This document shows, in pieces, positions 41,810-50,931 of a DNA stretch of 64,000 nt (position 1 is its first letter; every line of letters starts with the position of its first letter). The position numbers and the translations under genes are program-made. The notes below the pieces were generated by a model, which was given only the letters and a program-made list of their open reading frames with translations, made no database searches and was not told the origin of the DNA. The DNA comes from CAZTAO01 sp964611645 (GTDB lineage Bacteria > Armatimonadota > UBA5829). The stretch is from assembly GCA_964611645.1 (NCBI GenBank), contig CAZTAO010000019.1, positions 1 to 64,000 on the forward strand. The letters are read 5' to 3'.

Positions 41810-43207
41810 CTAGCCCTTCCGCCCGCTTAGCAGGCTGCGTACAAACCCCATAAGTCGGTCGCGGAACGATTCGTTTTCGTTGGGACGTCTGCCCGTGATT
41901 TGCGCTAGAGCGTCTTGGGCTGCTCGCGCAGTCGCCCAATCCTTATCCTTTCGCGCGATCTTGTGCAGTGTTTCGAGCTCTTTGACTGCCCTGGGATCAC
42001 CTATCTTACCCAGCGCTTCAGCTGCCAAACTGCGTACGTCGCTCACGCGGTCTTTCAGTGCCGCAATCAAGGGTTCCACGGCACGCGCGTCCCCGATCAT
42101 ACCGAGCGATTCCGCGCATAGCATGCGAATCGAGTCTTCCGAGTCATGTAGGCGGGATAGGAGTGGTTCAACTGCCCGACTGTCCGCGAGTTCGCCCAAC
42201 GCCCCGGTGGCATACCGGCGAATCCTCTCATCCCTGCTCTTTAGCGCTGCGACGAGGACGAATATCGCTGGCGTGCCGATGGCACTCAACGCCTTTGCAG
42301 CGAACAATCGATTCTGTGCCTGTTCGTCTGCCAGCATGTTGATCAGCGAACGCATGACCCTCAGGTCTTTGATAGCCCCCAGCGCCATCAAGGCTGTCGC
42401 CACCTCACGGCGGACGAAATCGCTGTCACAGTTTTGCAGTGCCGCAATTAAGGGTTCCACTGCACGAGCGTCCTTGATTTCTCCCAACGCCTGGGCGGCC
42501 CATACGCGAACCACAGAGTCATCGTCCTTTAGTCTTCCGACGAGGGTTTCAACGGCGTCAGCACCCGCCTCCGCCAGCTTGGCGATCATCCCCGCCTGAA
42601 GATAGAAGCTAATCTGCTCAGCTTGACCCTCTGGATGCCACCCCAAGCGCGCCAGCACCCTTCTGGCCCCTCGCCTGACGAATTTGTCTTCACTCTCTAG
42701 CATTGGGATAAGCACCGGCACGCTGGACTTACCGTTGCTCTCGAAAGCCTCGAACACATCGTCAAGTGCGCGGGCGTCGATATGCTCCATACTTTCCGCA
42801 ACAGCCTGGATGGCATCAGTGGAACCGATTCTGACAAGTGCCCATGCTGCAGAACCGCTAGGACCCTGTCCCTCTTTGAGGACGGCAATGAGGGGCTCTA
42901 CGGCTTTGGCATCAGCTATCTTCCCCAAAGCGATTACAGCGGCGAGCTTCGGGCCACCGTCCTTCAGAGCCGCGATCAGTGGCTCCACAGCTTGGCGGTC
43001 GTCTCGTTTGCCGAGTTCTTCTGCGGCATTGCTGCTAACGTACATGTCGCCGCTCTCCAGCATGCCAACTAGACTTGGAACATCGCTCTGCTGAAACCGA
43101 CGACGGGGGTTGTAACCACACCTGGGACAATCTGGCATCTCCTGAAAGTCCGTGTTCCAGGAAAACTCGGCAGCACACTCAGCGCACGTGGTGATTACTC
43201 CGGGCAT
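41810..43207 (-). CDS. HEAT-repeat protein with N-terminal zinc ribbon
   Basis: A 465-residue soluble protein. Residues 8-30 form a zinc ribbon (C-x2-C in 'TTCAECAAE' and C-x2-C in 'DCPRCGYNPRRR'). Residues 40-440 are about twelve HEAT/PBS-lyase-type repeats of roughly 31 residues, with the recurrent core 'ALGxIxDxRAVEPLIAAL' (for example 'AQALGEIKDARAVEPLIAAL' near 235 and 'AESLGMIGDARAVEPLIAAL' near 360). Such solenoids bind proteins or nucleic acids; no enzyme site is seen. ATG 43207 is preceded by GGAG at about 8 nt. It stands alone between nuoN and a divergent GH38 gene. Confidence 0.88.
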   Translation of the reverse strand: MPGVITTCAECAAEFSWNTDFQEMPDCPRCGYNPRRRFQQSDVPSLVGMLESGDMYVSSNAAEELGKRDDRQAVEPLIAALKDGGPKLAAVIALGKIADAKAVEPLIAVLKEGQGPSGSAAWALVRIGSTDAIQAVAESMEHIDARALDDVFEAFESNGKSSVPVLIPMLESEDKFVRRGARRVLARLGWHPEGQAEQISFYLQAGMIAKLAEAGADAVETLVGRLKDDDSVVRVWAAQALGEIKDARAVEPLIAALQNCDSDFVRREVATALMALGAIKDLRVMRSLINMLADEQAQNRLFAAKALSAIGTPAIFVLVAALKSRDERIRRYATGALGELADSRAVEPLLSRLHDSEDSIRMLCAESLGMIGDARAVEPLIAALKDRVSDVRSLAAEALGKIGDPRAVKELETLHKIARKDKDWATARAAQDALAQITGRRPNENESFRDRLMGFVRSLLSGRKG

Positions 43208-43361
43208 TCTGCTCTCCTCTCGACATTGGTCGATCTCGGCTAGCTCTTCTGCAGGACTACATTCTCCATTGTGCGTACATAGTAGCGAAAATTCACCATG
43301 CGGTCAATCTGGGAGCCAGTGAAGGCAGAGTGAGCTCCTGCTGGGACCCGGACCTCTGACT

Positions 43362-43390
43362 TTGAACTTTGAACCCCGTTGCCCTATACT
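43362..43390 (+). promoter_or_regulatory. sigma70-type promoter of the second GH38 gene
   Basis: TTGAAC (43362-43367), 17-bp spacer, TATACT (43385-43390). Start near 43397; GGAGGTG at 43406-43412 is the ribosome binding site for TTG 43421. Confidence 0.75.
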
Positions 43391-43420
43391 AAAACGGCAA
43401 TCTTTTGGAGGTGGCGCAAC

Positions 43421-46400
43421 TTGGAGCTTCATGAGACAAAACAGAAAATGCTGCTGGACAAACTGGCGAAGCGCAGCGCGGAGATATCAGGATACAGAAT
43501 CTCGAATATTCAGCCGATCGAGAACATAATGCTTCGGGAAACCCCCGAATACGAGAGGCTGGAGGATGCGGTTGTCGCCGATGGTTACAAACCCATCAGG
43601 CCCGGCGACCTCTGGGGCGGATACCGGGTCAACGGCTGGTTCAAGCTCAGCATCAGCGTGCCTCGGGAGTTCCAGGGTAAGCAGGTCGCGGCCTATATTG
43701 CATTCGATGGCGAGGGGTGCGCGTTCATCGACGGCAAGCCGGTCCAGGGCCTCGACCCCAACCATGAGGAGATATTGCTGCTCACCGATGCAAAGGGCGG
43801 GGAGCGGTTCGATATAGTGATCGACGCCATGTGCAAAGGCTGGGCGCATGCGGTGTTCGGCGCGACCCGCAATCTGGCCTACAGTGTGCTCTATCGCGCG
43901 GAGATAGCCACCCGCAACCCTGAGGTCTCGCAGTATTGGTATGATCTGGAATTCCTTCGGCTGCTGGCAGTAGACCTGCCAGCGGACAGTCCGCGCAGAG
44001 CCAAGATTATCTATCTCCTGAACAAGAGCGTTGACGCCTTTGACTACACCAATAAAGACGCCGACTCGCTATGTATTTCGGCGATTCGAGCGAACGCGAT
44101 TCTGAAGCCGCTGATGGAATGCAAGGCGGATGCCAGTTCCACCAGCATCGCAGCCCACGGTCATGCCCACATCGATACGGCGTGGCTTTGGCCATACCGA
44201 GAAACCATCAGGAAGTGCTCGCGCACGTTCTCCAGCGTAATGCGGTTGATGGAGCAATACCCGGAATACATCTACAGCCAGAGCCAGGCGCAGCTCTATG
44301 AGTTCACCAAGGAGCGGTGGCCGAGCCTGTATGACGAGATCAAGGCCCGCGCCAAAGAGGGCCGATGGGACGTGATGGGGAGCATGTGGGTTGAGGCCGA
44401 CTGCAACATCAGCTCCGGCGAGTCCCTTGTTCGCCAGATTCTGGTGGGCAAGAACTTCTTCATGGACGAGTTCGGCGTGGAGACGGACACTCTCTGGCTG
44501 CCGGACGTATTCGGATACTCCGCCGCTCTGCCCCAGATACTCAAGAAGTCCGGAGTGGACTATTTCTCCACCATCAAGATCCACTGGAACCAGTTCAACA
44601 AGTTCCCCTACAGCACGTTCCACTGGAAAGGCATCGATGGCACTCGCGTGCTGGCTCATTTCCCGCCAGCCGGCGACTACAACGCTCTCCCACAGCCTTC
44701 TATCCTGAGGAACCAGGTTAGCAAGTTCATAGAGAAGGACCGCAGCGACTGGTCGCTGATGAGCTTCGGGTGGGGCGATGGCGGCGGTGGACCAGAGGCC
44801 AGGCACAGTGAGTACTTCCGAAGAGCTGCCGACCTTGAGGGCGTGCCGAAATGCAAGCAGATGGGCGTATCTGAGTTCTTCCACAAGATCGATGGAGCAG
44901 CGGACTTCCCGGAATGGTTCGGCGAATTGTACTTCGAGCTTCACAGAGGCACCTACACCACCCAAGCCCGCAACAAGATGCTCAACCGCAAGAGCGAACT
45001 GCGATACAGGGATGCTGAATTACTCAGCAGTATCGCAGAACCTATGGGGCTTGCTTATCCCCGCGAGGCGCTGCTCAAGGAGTGGAAGAAGATACTCTGC
45101 AACCAGTTCCACGATGTCATCCCCGGCAGTTCCATTCGTGAGGTCTACGAAGACACCGAAGTCATGTATGGGGAGATAATGGAGGTCGGCCGGGAGACCG
45201 TGTGGACCGCTCTGGGTAAGATAGCGCAGAACATAGACACTAGCGGCGACGGTTGGGCAGCGGTGATCTTCAACACCCTTCCGTGGGACCGTCGCGATAT
45301 CGGGTGGGTCGGCACTCCCGGAGACAGCGACTATGCCATTACCGATTCCGACGGCAAAGAAGTCCCCTCTCAGCAGGCAGCAGACTCCCTGATCTTCAAC
45401 GCCGACGTCCCATCGATGGGATACAACGTCTACCGGATAGTAGACCGAAAGGCGTCTTCGGCGGACTCCGGCCTCAAGGTCAGCGAAGCAGGCATGGAGA
45501 ACAAATTCCTCAAGCTCGCTCTAGACTCCGACGGTTGCATAACCTCTATGATCCTAAAATCCAACGGCCGGGAAGTGCTGCCGCAAGGCGCTAAGGGCAA
45601 TATGCTCCAGGTCTTCGAGGACAAGCCCAACAACTGGGATGCCTGGGACATCGAATACTTCCATCTGGACAAGGCGGATGACCTCGCCAGCCCCACCAGC
45701 TTCAAGGTAACTGAGAGCGGCCCGGTGCGGGGAACTGTCGAGGTTGAGCACGAGTTCGGCAAGTCCAAACTTCGACAGCAGATAGCGATGTACGCCGATT
45801 CCCCAAGAGTCGACTTCCGCACATGGGTCGATTGGCATGAAGATGAGAAGTGCCTCAAAGCTGCGTTCCCTGTGGACATCAACGCCGCCGAAGCCCGTTA
45901 CGAGATTCAGTTCGGCAACGCTGTCCGGCCTGCCCACACCAACACAAGCTGGGACTTCGCCAGGTTCGAGGTCTGCGGCCACAAGTGGGTCGACTACTCC
46001 GAGAACGGCTTCGGGCTGAGCCTGATGAACGACTGCAAATACGGCCACCACGTAGCCAACGGCCAGATGCAGATCACTCTCCTGCGCTCCCCGAAAAGCC
46101 CTGACTCGATGGCGGATATGTGCGAGCACGAGTTCACATACTCAATCATGCCTCACGAGGGTGACTACACCACCGCCGAGACAGTCCGCCGGGCCTATGA
46201 ACTCAACGTGCCTCTGGTCTGCCAGGTTGACAGGCCATCCGCAGGCACGCTTCCCACTTCTCAGTCATTCGTCTCAGTCGATGCCGACAACGTCATCCTG
46301 GAGACTGTGAAAAAGGCCGAGAAAGAAGAAGCCACGATCCTGCGCTTCTACGAGTGCCACAACTCTCGCGCCGAGGCGAAAGTCACCCTGAAGCTGCCAT

Positions 46401-46522
46401 TCAAACAAGTCTACGAGTGCGACCTGATGGAACGAAACATAGCCAAGATCAAAACCGACGGCCAATCCTTCACATTCGAGTCAAAGCCCTTCGAGATAAA
46501 GACATTCAAGCTGGTGGCGTAA
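43421..46522 (+). CDS. GH38 alpha-mannosidase (second, full-length)
   Basis: A 1033-residue class II alpha-mannosidase, normal length for bacterial alpha-mannosidases with the N-terminal domain ('LWGGYRVNGWFKLSISVP'). Catalytic barrel: 'HGHAHIDTAWLWPYRET' (zinc His and Asp, about residues 246-262), 'GSMWVEADCNISSGESLVRQ' (about 320-339), nucleophile region 'LWLPDVFGYSAALPQIL' (about 359-375) and 'LCNQFHDVIPGSSIREVYED'. No signal peptide, so it is probably cytoplasmic. TTG 43421 is chosen from GGAGGTG 8 nt upstream; the next Met is 9 codons later. It has its own promoter and no operon partner. It removes alpha-linked mannose from oligosaccharides, complementing the shorter copy at 10189-12348. 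Confidence 0.93.
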   Translation: MELHETKQKMLLDKLAKRSAEISGYRISNIQPIENIMLRETPEYERLEDAVVADGYKPIRPGDLWGGYRVNGWFKLSISVPREFQGKQVAAYIAFDGEGCAFIDGKPVQGLDPNHEEILLLTDAKGGERFDIVIDAMCKGWAHAVFGATRNLAYSVLYRAEIATRNPEVSQYWYDLEFLRLLAVDLPADSPRRAKIIYLLNKSVDAFDYTNKDADSLCISAIRANAILKPLMECKADASSTSIAAHGHAHIDTAWLWPYRETIRKCSRTFSSVMRLMEQYPEYIYSQSQAQLYEFTKERWPSLYDEIKARAKEGRWDVMGSMWVEADCNISSGESLVRQILVGKNFFMDEFGVETDTLWLPDVFGYSAALPQILKKSGVDYFSTIKIHWNQFNKFPYSTFHWKGIDGTRVLAHFPPAGDYNALPQPSILRNQVSKFIEKDRSDWSLMSFGWGDGGGGPEARHSEYFRRAADLEGVPKCKQMGVSEFFHKIDGAADFPEWFGELYFELHRGTYTTQARNKMLNRKSELRYRDAELLSSIAEPMGLAYPREALLKEWKKILCNQFHDVIPGSSIREVYEDTEVMYGEIMEVGRETVWTALGKIAQNIDTSGDGWAAVIFNTLPWDRRDIGWVGTPGDSDYAITDSDGKEVPSQQAADSLIFNADVPSMGYNVYRIVDRKASSADSGLKVSEAGMENKFLKLALDSDGCITSMILKSNGREVLPQGAKGNMLQVFEDKPNNWDAWDIEYFHLDKADDLASPTSFKVTESGPVRGTVEVEHEFGKSKLRQQIAMYADSPRVDFRTWVDWHEDEKCLKAAFPVDINAAEARYEIQFGNAVRPAHTNTSWDFARFEVCGHKWVDYSENGFGLSLMNDCKYGHHVANGQMQITLLRSPKSPDSMADMCEHEFTYSIMPHEGDYTTAETVRRAYELNVPLVCQVDRPSAGTLPTSQSFVSVDADNVILETVKKAEKEEATILRFYECHNSRAEAKVTLKLPFKQVYECDLMERNIAKIKTDGQSFTFESKPFEIKTFKLVA

Positions 46523-46560
46523 AGAGCGACGGAACTCTCTTCCGTGCAGACGCGCCAAAA

Positions 46561-46650
46561 CTCCCTCTCCCCGCGCCGTCGGGGAGAGGGCTGGGCCTTT
46601 CGCAAATGTGGCTGCGGCCAAGTTGCTTGCGGCCAACGGGTGAGGGGTTC
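46561..46650. repeat. Full-length CCCTCTCCCCG-type palindromic repeat
   Basis: Starts with the hairpin CCCTCTCCCC / GGGGAGAGGG, continues with a GCTGCGGCC / GGCCAA second stem, and ends GGGTGAGGGG. It lies 39 bp after the GH38 stop codon. This intergenic copy is the reference for the one found within the other GH38 gene. Confidence 0.8.
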
Positions 46651-46699
46651 GCACAGCCTGTCGCCTGTCGCGTTAGCACTCTCAGGCGCTCCGTTTCGG

Positions 46700-46729
46700 T
46701 TGACATCTCAGCCCTCAGACTGCTATACT
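46700..46729 (+). promoter_or_regulatory. sigma70-type promoter of the tRNA-Arg cluster
   Basis: TTGACA (46700-46705), 18-bp spacer, TATACT (46724-46729). Start near 46736. Confidence 0.8.
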
Positions 46730-46773
46730 GAGTGCCTGGAAGACGGCTGATTTCGGCTGTCGACCGAGACTTT

Positions 46774-46849
46774 GCGCCCGTAGCTCAGGGGATAGAGCGA
46801 ATGGTTGCGGACCATTAGGCCGGGGGTTCGAATCCCTTCGGGCGCACCA
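46774..46849 (+). tRNA. tRNA-Arg (GCG)
   Basis: Acceptor GCGCCCG / CGGGCGC, anticodon stem AATGG / CCATT, loop TTGCGGA (anticodon GCG), encoded CCA. Most bacteria use ACG (wobble-deaminated) for the CGN box, so a G34 tRNA-Arg is uncommon. Confidence 0.9.
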
Positions 46850-46855
46850 CTTAGA

Positions 46856-46931
46856 GGCCGATTAGCTCAGGGGATAGAGCGCCGCCGTCCTAAGGCGGGC
46901 GTCGGGGGTTCGAATCCCTCATCGGCCACCA
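46856..46931 (+). tRNA. tRNA-Arg (CCT)
   Basis: Acceptor GGCCGAT / ATCGGCC, anticodon loop GTCCTAA (anticodon CCT, reading AGG), encoded CCA. Confidence 0.93.
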
Positions 46932-46980
46932 CTGCCCTGTGTGTCAACTGCGGTTGCCACGTAGGTTGCCAAAACTGCGC

Positions 46981-47068
46981 GGAGAGATGCCAGAGCGGTT
47001 TAATGGGTCAGTCTCGAAAACTGATGTGGTGCAAGCCACCCTGGGTTCGAATCCCAGTCTCTCCGCCA
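46981..47068 (+). tRNA. tRNA-Ser (CGA)
   Basis: Class II tRNA of 88 nt with long variable arm (GTGG / CCAC), anticodon loop TCTCGAA region with anticodon CGA, encoded CCA. Confidence 0.93.
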
Positions 47069-47353
47069 TAGCCCTCCTATGTCGCCCCTGAGCTGATTCC
47101 ACCCGTGAACCCCAAGAGCCGATTCATCACGAAATCACGAAAACCGGAAAACACGAATGGGAACGGGTGAGAACGGAAGCAGAAAACCCGAAATTCAAGA
47201 AAACCAGAAAAGAACAACGAGATCGCAGTTTTCGTGCTTTCGTCCTTTCGTGTTTTCGTGATTACGAGACCTCGCCTCCTCCCTTACCCTCATTCCTCCC
47301 ATTTGTGCTATCCTATGTGAAACAACATCACCGGGAGATGCAGACACCAAGAT
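47069..47353. other. Non-coding gap with CGAAAAC / GTTTTCG repeats
   Basis: No gene seen. 47130-47215 is rich in 'cacgaaaac'-like words and 47225-47270 in 'ttttcgtg' words, so the two halves are roughly complementary. Similar T/C-rich words occur at 32960-33010 and 39840-39890. GGGAGATG at 47334 is the probable ribosome-binding region for the next gene. Confidence 0.5.
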
Positions 47354-48424
47354 ATGAACGACAGACAACGCTTCAACGCAATCATGAATTACCAGCCGGT
47401 GGATGCTCTGCCGGTTATGAGGCTGGAGCCTTACGAGGACGATGGGATTGCCCGCTGGCGCAAAGAGGGCCTCCCCGCGGACAAGTCGCCTGACGAGTTC
47501 CTGGGCATATCATCGATACAGCTAGTCCCGCTTCACCTCGGGCCTGTGCCTGGCTTTGAGCAGAAGATCATTGCCGAAGATTCCGAGACCTACACTGAGA
47601 TCGATTACCTCGGCTGCACCGTTCGCCGTTCCAAAGCCCACCCGACAATGTACTACGGCTATCTGGATCATCCGGTCAAGAACCGTGAGGACTGGGAGAG
47701 CTACAAGGAACGCTTCCGGATCGATGAGCCTGAGCGGGTTATGCAGGATGTCGATGGCTGGATTGCCAGGCTCAACGCGTCTCAGATGCCGGTTGGAGTC
47801 ACCCTGATGCCGTGGTTCTTCCGGCTGGGCTTCTACTCCATGGGCATGGAGCGCTTCATGACAGCGTTCTACGAGATGCCCGACCTCATCCACGACATGT
47901 TCGCCCACTGGAGCGAACTGGTAACCAAGGGTCTGCGGCCGTTTCTGGGTAGAGTGCAGATAGACGTGGTGTCCTTCGCCGAAGACCTCGCGTACAAAGG
48001 CGGTCCGCATCTTTCGCCGAAGATGTACACGGAGTTCTTCCTGCGATACCAGGACCCACTTGTTGCGGAATGCCGCGCGGCGGGAGTGAAGATCATCAAC
48101 CTGTATACATCCGGCAACATCTTCTCCTTGCTTCCACTCTTGATGGAGCGGGGGTTCAACCTCACCTGGCCCTTGGAGCGGGCGTGTGGAATGGACCCAA
48201 TCGAGCTTCGCAAGCAGTTCGGCAAGGAACTCAGACTGGCGGGTGGGGTGCCCAAGGAGGCCCTTATCGCGGGGCCGGAAGCAATAGACCGCGAGATCCA
48301 GAGGCTGCTGCCGGTAATACGAGAGGGTGGTTACGTGCCCGCGGTTGACGACATGGTCCCGCCCGAGGTAAGCTTCGACAACTACCGCCACTACATAGAC
48401 GCCATACGAGCCATCAAGATGTAG
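47354..48424 (+). CDS. Uroporphyrinogen decarboxylase (URO-D) family protein
   Basis: A 356-residue URO-D-fold protein. It carries 'MNDRQRFNAIMNYQPVDALP' at the start, 'QIDVVSFAEDLAYKGGPHLS' in the middle and 'GGYVPAVDDMVPPEVSFDNY' at the end. Real HemE proteins begin with an RxPxWxMRQAGR motif, which is missing; this belongs to the broad paralogous group (MtaA/CmuA-like and uncharacterised) found in catabolic loci and corrinoid-dependent methyl transfer. No corrinoid protein is adjacent. ATG 47354. Two amidohydrolases follow, after a repeat element. Confidence 0.85.
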   Translation: MNDRQRFNAIMNYQPVDALPVMRLEPYEDDGIARWRKEGLPADKSPDEFLGISSIQLVPLHLGPVPGFEQKIIAEDSETYTEIDYLGCTVRRSKAHPTMYYGYLDHPVKNREDWESYKERFRIDEPERVMQDVDGWIARLNASQMPVGVTLMPWFFRLGFYSMGMERFMTAFYEMPDLIHDMFAHWSELVTKGLRPFLGRVQIDVVSFAEDLAYKGGPHLSPKMYTEFFLRYQDPLVAECRAAGVKIINLYTSGNIFSLLPLLMERGFNLTWPLERACGMDPIELRKQFGKELRLAGGVPKEALIAGPEAIDREIQRLLPVIREGGYVPAVDDMVPPEVSFDNYRHYIDAIRAIKM

Positions 48425-48440
48425 GCGGTCAGAGGGTTAC

Positions 48441-48509
48441 GTCATGCTGAACTTGTTTCAGCATCTGTTCTCGGTCAACAAACAGACCCTGAAACGAGTT
48501 CAGGGTGAC
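48441..48509. repeat. Double-hairpin repeat (TGCTGAA / CCCTGAA)
   Basis: First hairpin TGCTGAA (48445-48451) / TTCAGCA (48457-48463); second CCCTGAA (48487-48493) / TTCAGGG (48499-48505); the outer ends GTCA (48441) and TGAC (48506) are complementary. Elements of this design with GTCAT...GTGAC ends are widespread in bacterial genomes. It separates the URO-D gene from the amidohydrolases. Confidence 0.8.
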
Positions 48510-48552
48510 GTGTGATAGAGAAGTTCCGAAATCAGAAACAGGGAGCACAAAC

Positions 48553-49542
48553 ATGACATACAACTGGACATTCACTGATGTCGATAAGCGAATCGCCGCC
48601 GACGCGCAGGCTTCTCTTCCCGACAAACTCTTCGACATCCACGCCCACCTCTACAAATACGCTCACATGCACTCGCCCACCGACGAATGGATGTCGCCTG
48701 GCCCGGCTGTGTCTGATGTGGCTGCATACTGCGAGCACATAGGCAGGCAGGTCGGGGCCTCACGGCTCAATGGCGGCCTCTTCTTCGCAATGCCGTCGCT
48801 GGACCTTGAGATGGAGAATGCCAACGAGTTCCTTATGGAGCAGATTGCGGACGGGTCGGGCAGCAGGGGCCTGATTCTGGTCGGGCCGAATACCCCTCGG
48901 GAACTCGCAGAGAAGTGGCTGAGCAGCCCTGGGATAGTGGGGTTCAAACCCTACTCGTTCTTCAGCACGGAGGCAGACAAATACGCCTGCCCGCCTGAGA
49001 CATACATTCCGGACTGGGTCTGGGACATCGCCAACGAGCGCGGCCTGGTAATCACGCTTCACGTAGTCAAAGAGAAAGCTATCGCCGACCCCGCGAACTA
49101 TGAGTATGTCGTCAAGAAGTGCACCCAGTATCCCAAGGCCAAGCTGATCCTGGCCCACTGTGGCAGGACTTTCCATTCCCCCAACGCCCGCAAAGGGTTT
49201 GAGATGATCAAGGGCCTGGACAACGTCTGGTTCGACACCGCCGCTATCTGCGAGGCGGGGCCGTTCATTGAGGTGATCAAGAGCTTCGGGGTCCGCAAGC
49301 TGATGTGGGGAACCGACTACCCCGACTCGGAAATCCGTGGGCGAGCCGTGAGCATCGGCGAAGGCTTCTTCTGGATTCAGCCGGACACTGTTGCTCAGGA
49401 GCCGGGTTACTCCGGGTTCAACCCCACTCTGGTGGGAATCGAGTCGACACGGGCGTTGCTGGATGCGGCCTACTACCTCGGCCTCACTAAGTCTGATCTC
49501 GAAGACATATTCTACAACAACGCCATGCGGCTTCTGGGGTGA
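48553..49542 (+). CDS. Amidohydrolase-superfamily (TIM-barrel) hydrolase 1
   Basis: A 329-residue metal-dependent hydrolase of the amidohydrolase_2 group. Metal ligands: 'LFDIHAHLYKY' (HxH), His in 'LVITLHVVKEKA', 'LILAHCGRTFH' and Asp in 'LMWGTDYPDSE'. 'IVGFKPYSFFS' matches the Lys-strand region of the family. Members decarboxylate or hydrolyse aromatic acids, lactones or sugar acids; the substrate is unknown. ATG 48553 follows AGGGAG. The second amidohydrolase starts 4 nt after the stop, so the two are one translational unit. Confidence 0.85.
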   Translation: MTYNWTFTDVDKRIAADAQASLPDKLFDIHAHLYKYAHMHSPTDEWMSPGPAVSDVAAYCEHIGRQVGASRLNGGLFFAMPSLDLEMENANEFLMEQIADGSGSRGLILVGPNTPRELAEKWLSSPGIVGFKPYSFFSTEADKYACPPETYIPDWVWDIANERGLVITLHVVKEKAIADPANYEYVVKKCTQYPKAKLILAHCGRTFHSPNARKGFEMIKGLDNVWFDTAAICEAGPFIEVIKSFGVRKLMWGTDYPDSEIRGRAVSIGEGFFWIQPDTVAQEPGYSGFNPTLVGIESTRALLDAAYYLGLTKSDLEDIFYNNAMRLLG

Positions 49543-49546
49543 TGAA

Positions 49547-50839
49547 TTGAGTTCGCGAGATCAGCAGGATATCTACAACAGCCTCTTGAGCCAGATCCGG
49601 CATATACCGGTGGTGGATACCCACGAACACCTGATGACCGAGGCGGACTTCAATTCTCTGAAGCTCGACTTCGGCTACATCATGGCCTACACGGGGCTGG
49701 ACCTAGGTGGCGCCGGGCTCTATGCGGGGCCGTGGGGTCTGTCCCAGCACGTTGCCTACACGGACGTCAGCCCTCAGGAGAAGTGGCAGAGGATGGCGCC
49801 ATACTGGCCCAAGGCGAGGGAGGCTCGTTACGCTCAATGCACCCGCCGCGCCCTGAAGCGGTTCTTCGACGTTGACGATCTCAACGAAGAAACTGCGGTC
49901 GAGGTCTCAAGCCGAATCAGCGAATACCAGTACCCCGGAGTCTACAAGAAGATTCTACAGGAGGAGTATGGGATTCGGGTGTGCCTGAAGATAGGCAACA
50001 GTTATGTGGAGCCGGAGTATTTCGCGCCGGTCCTGTACATCTGCCCGATGGCTGGGCCGGTAACCCGCGCGGAGATGGAGCTGTCTTGCCCGGATGGCGC
50101 TCCGCTGACTGCGGCGCAATACATCGAGAGTCTCGGCCCGATGCTGGATGAGGCGAAGTCAAAGGGGGCGGTTTGCATAAAGATCGGCTGGACTGCCCGC
50201 CGCCGCCCTATCAACTTCATTGCCCATCAACAGGCGGACGTGGAACGGTCCTACCAGTTCCTGCTCAACAGCAAGCACTGCAGTTGGGATGAACCTGGAG
50301 TAATGGACAACCTCCGGCCATTCCACGACACTTGTTACAGGTTCTGCTTTGACTGGGCCGGGAAGAATGGGCTGCCTGTGCAGGTTCACAGCGGGATGGA
50401 GTTCGACCAGCCCTGGGACGGTCGCCCCACAGCGTTCCTGCCCAGCTTGTGCGATTTCCGCGATACCCAATTCGCCATACTCCACGGTTCATACCCGTAC
50501 ATGGACGAACTCACCGGCCTGGCGCGCGGGTTCCACAACGTCACCATAGATATGGCGTGGCTTGCGCTGGTGTCCGGCCCGGCGACGGACATGTGGCTCT
50601 CGGAATGGCTGGACACGCTGCCATCCAACAAGCTGATGGCCTTCGGCGGAGACTGCCTCACATTCTTCGAGGTCTGCGCGCATCTGGAGATGGCCCAGGA
50701 GATGGTAGCCAAGGCCCTGTCCCGTCGGGTCGCCGACGGCAAATGCACCGAAGAAGCCGCCCTGACCCGAGCCAAACAACTCTTCCACGACAACCCCTGG
50801 GAGTTCTACGGGCTGCAGGAGCGGTGGAAAACTGTCTGA
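49547..50839 (+). CDS. Amidohydrolase-superfamily hydrolase 2 (uronate-isomerase-like)
   Basis: A 430-residue TIM-barrel protein distantly like glucuronate isomerases and amidohydrolases. Visible: 'HIPVVDTHEHLMTEADF' (HxH metal motif), 'AKSKGAVCIKIGWTARRR' (barrel Lys), 'LPVQVHSGMEFD' and 'FAILHGSYPYMDE' (metal His residues), and 'LMAFGGDCLTFFEV' (Asp). The start TTG 49547 lies four bases after the preceding stop; no nearby ATG fits. It is likely to act in the same pathway as hydrolase 1, perhaps on a uronate or its derivative. Confidence 0.75.
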   Translation: MSSRDQQDIYNSLLSQIRHIPVVDTHEHLMTEADFNSLKLDFGYIMAYTGLDLGGAGLYAGPWGLSQHVAYTDVSPQEKWQRMAPYWPKAREARYAQCTRRALKRFFDVDDLNEETAVEVSSRISEYQYPGVYKKILQEEYGIRVCLKIGNSYVEPEYFAPVLYICPMAGPVTRAEMELSCPDGAPLTAAQYIESLGPMLDEAKSKGAVCIKIGWTARRRPINFIAHQQADVERSYQFLLNSKHCSWDEPGVMDNLRPFHDTCYRFCFDWAGKNGLPVQVHSGMEFDQPWDGRPTAFLPSLCDFRDTQFAILHGSYPYMDELTGLARGFHNVTIDMAWLALVSGPATDMWLSEWLDTLPSNKLMAFGGDCLTFFEVCAHLEMAQEMVAKALSRRVADGKCTEEAALTRAKQLFHDNPWEFYGLQERWKTV

Positions 50840-50931
50840 ACACGATTAGGCAGATTCAAGGATGGACAGGATTAGGTAACGGTTGCCCAACTGCCCCAAT
50901 CCTGCCCATCCCTCAATCATTCAAATCGTGT

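Noticed and set aside
46932..46980. GGTTGCCACGTAGGTTGCC direct repeat after tRNA-Arg(CCT) as an attachment site
   Set aside because: Only a short imperfect duplication; no integrase or second copy of the tRNA end is nearby.
47130..47270. Transposon ends in the CGAAAAC/GTTTTCG-rich gap
   Set aside because: The words are degenerate and similar T/C-rich text occurs in other gaps; no transposase or defined ends are visible.
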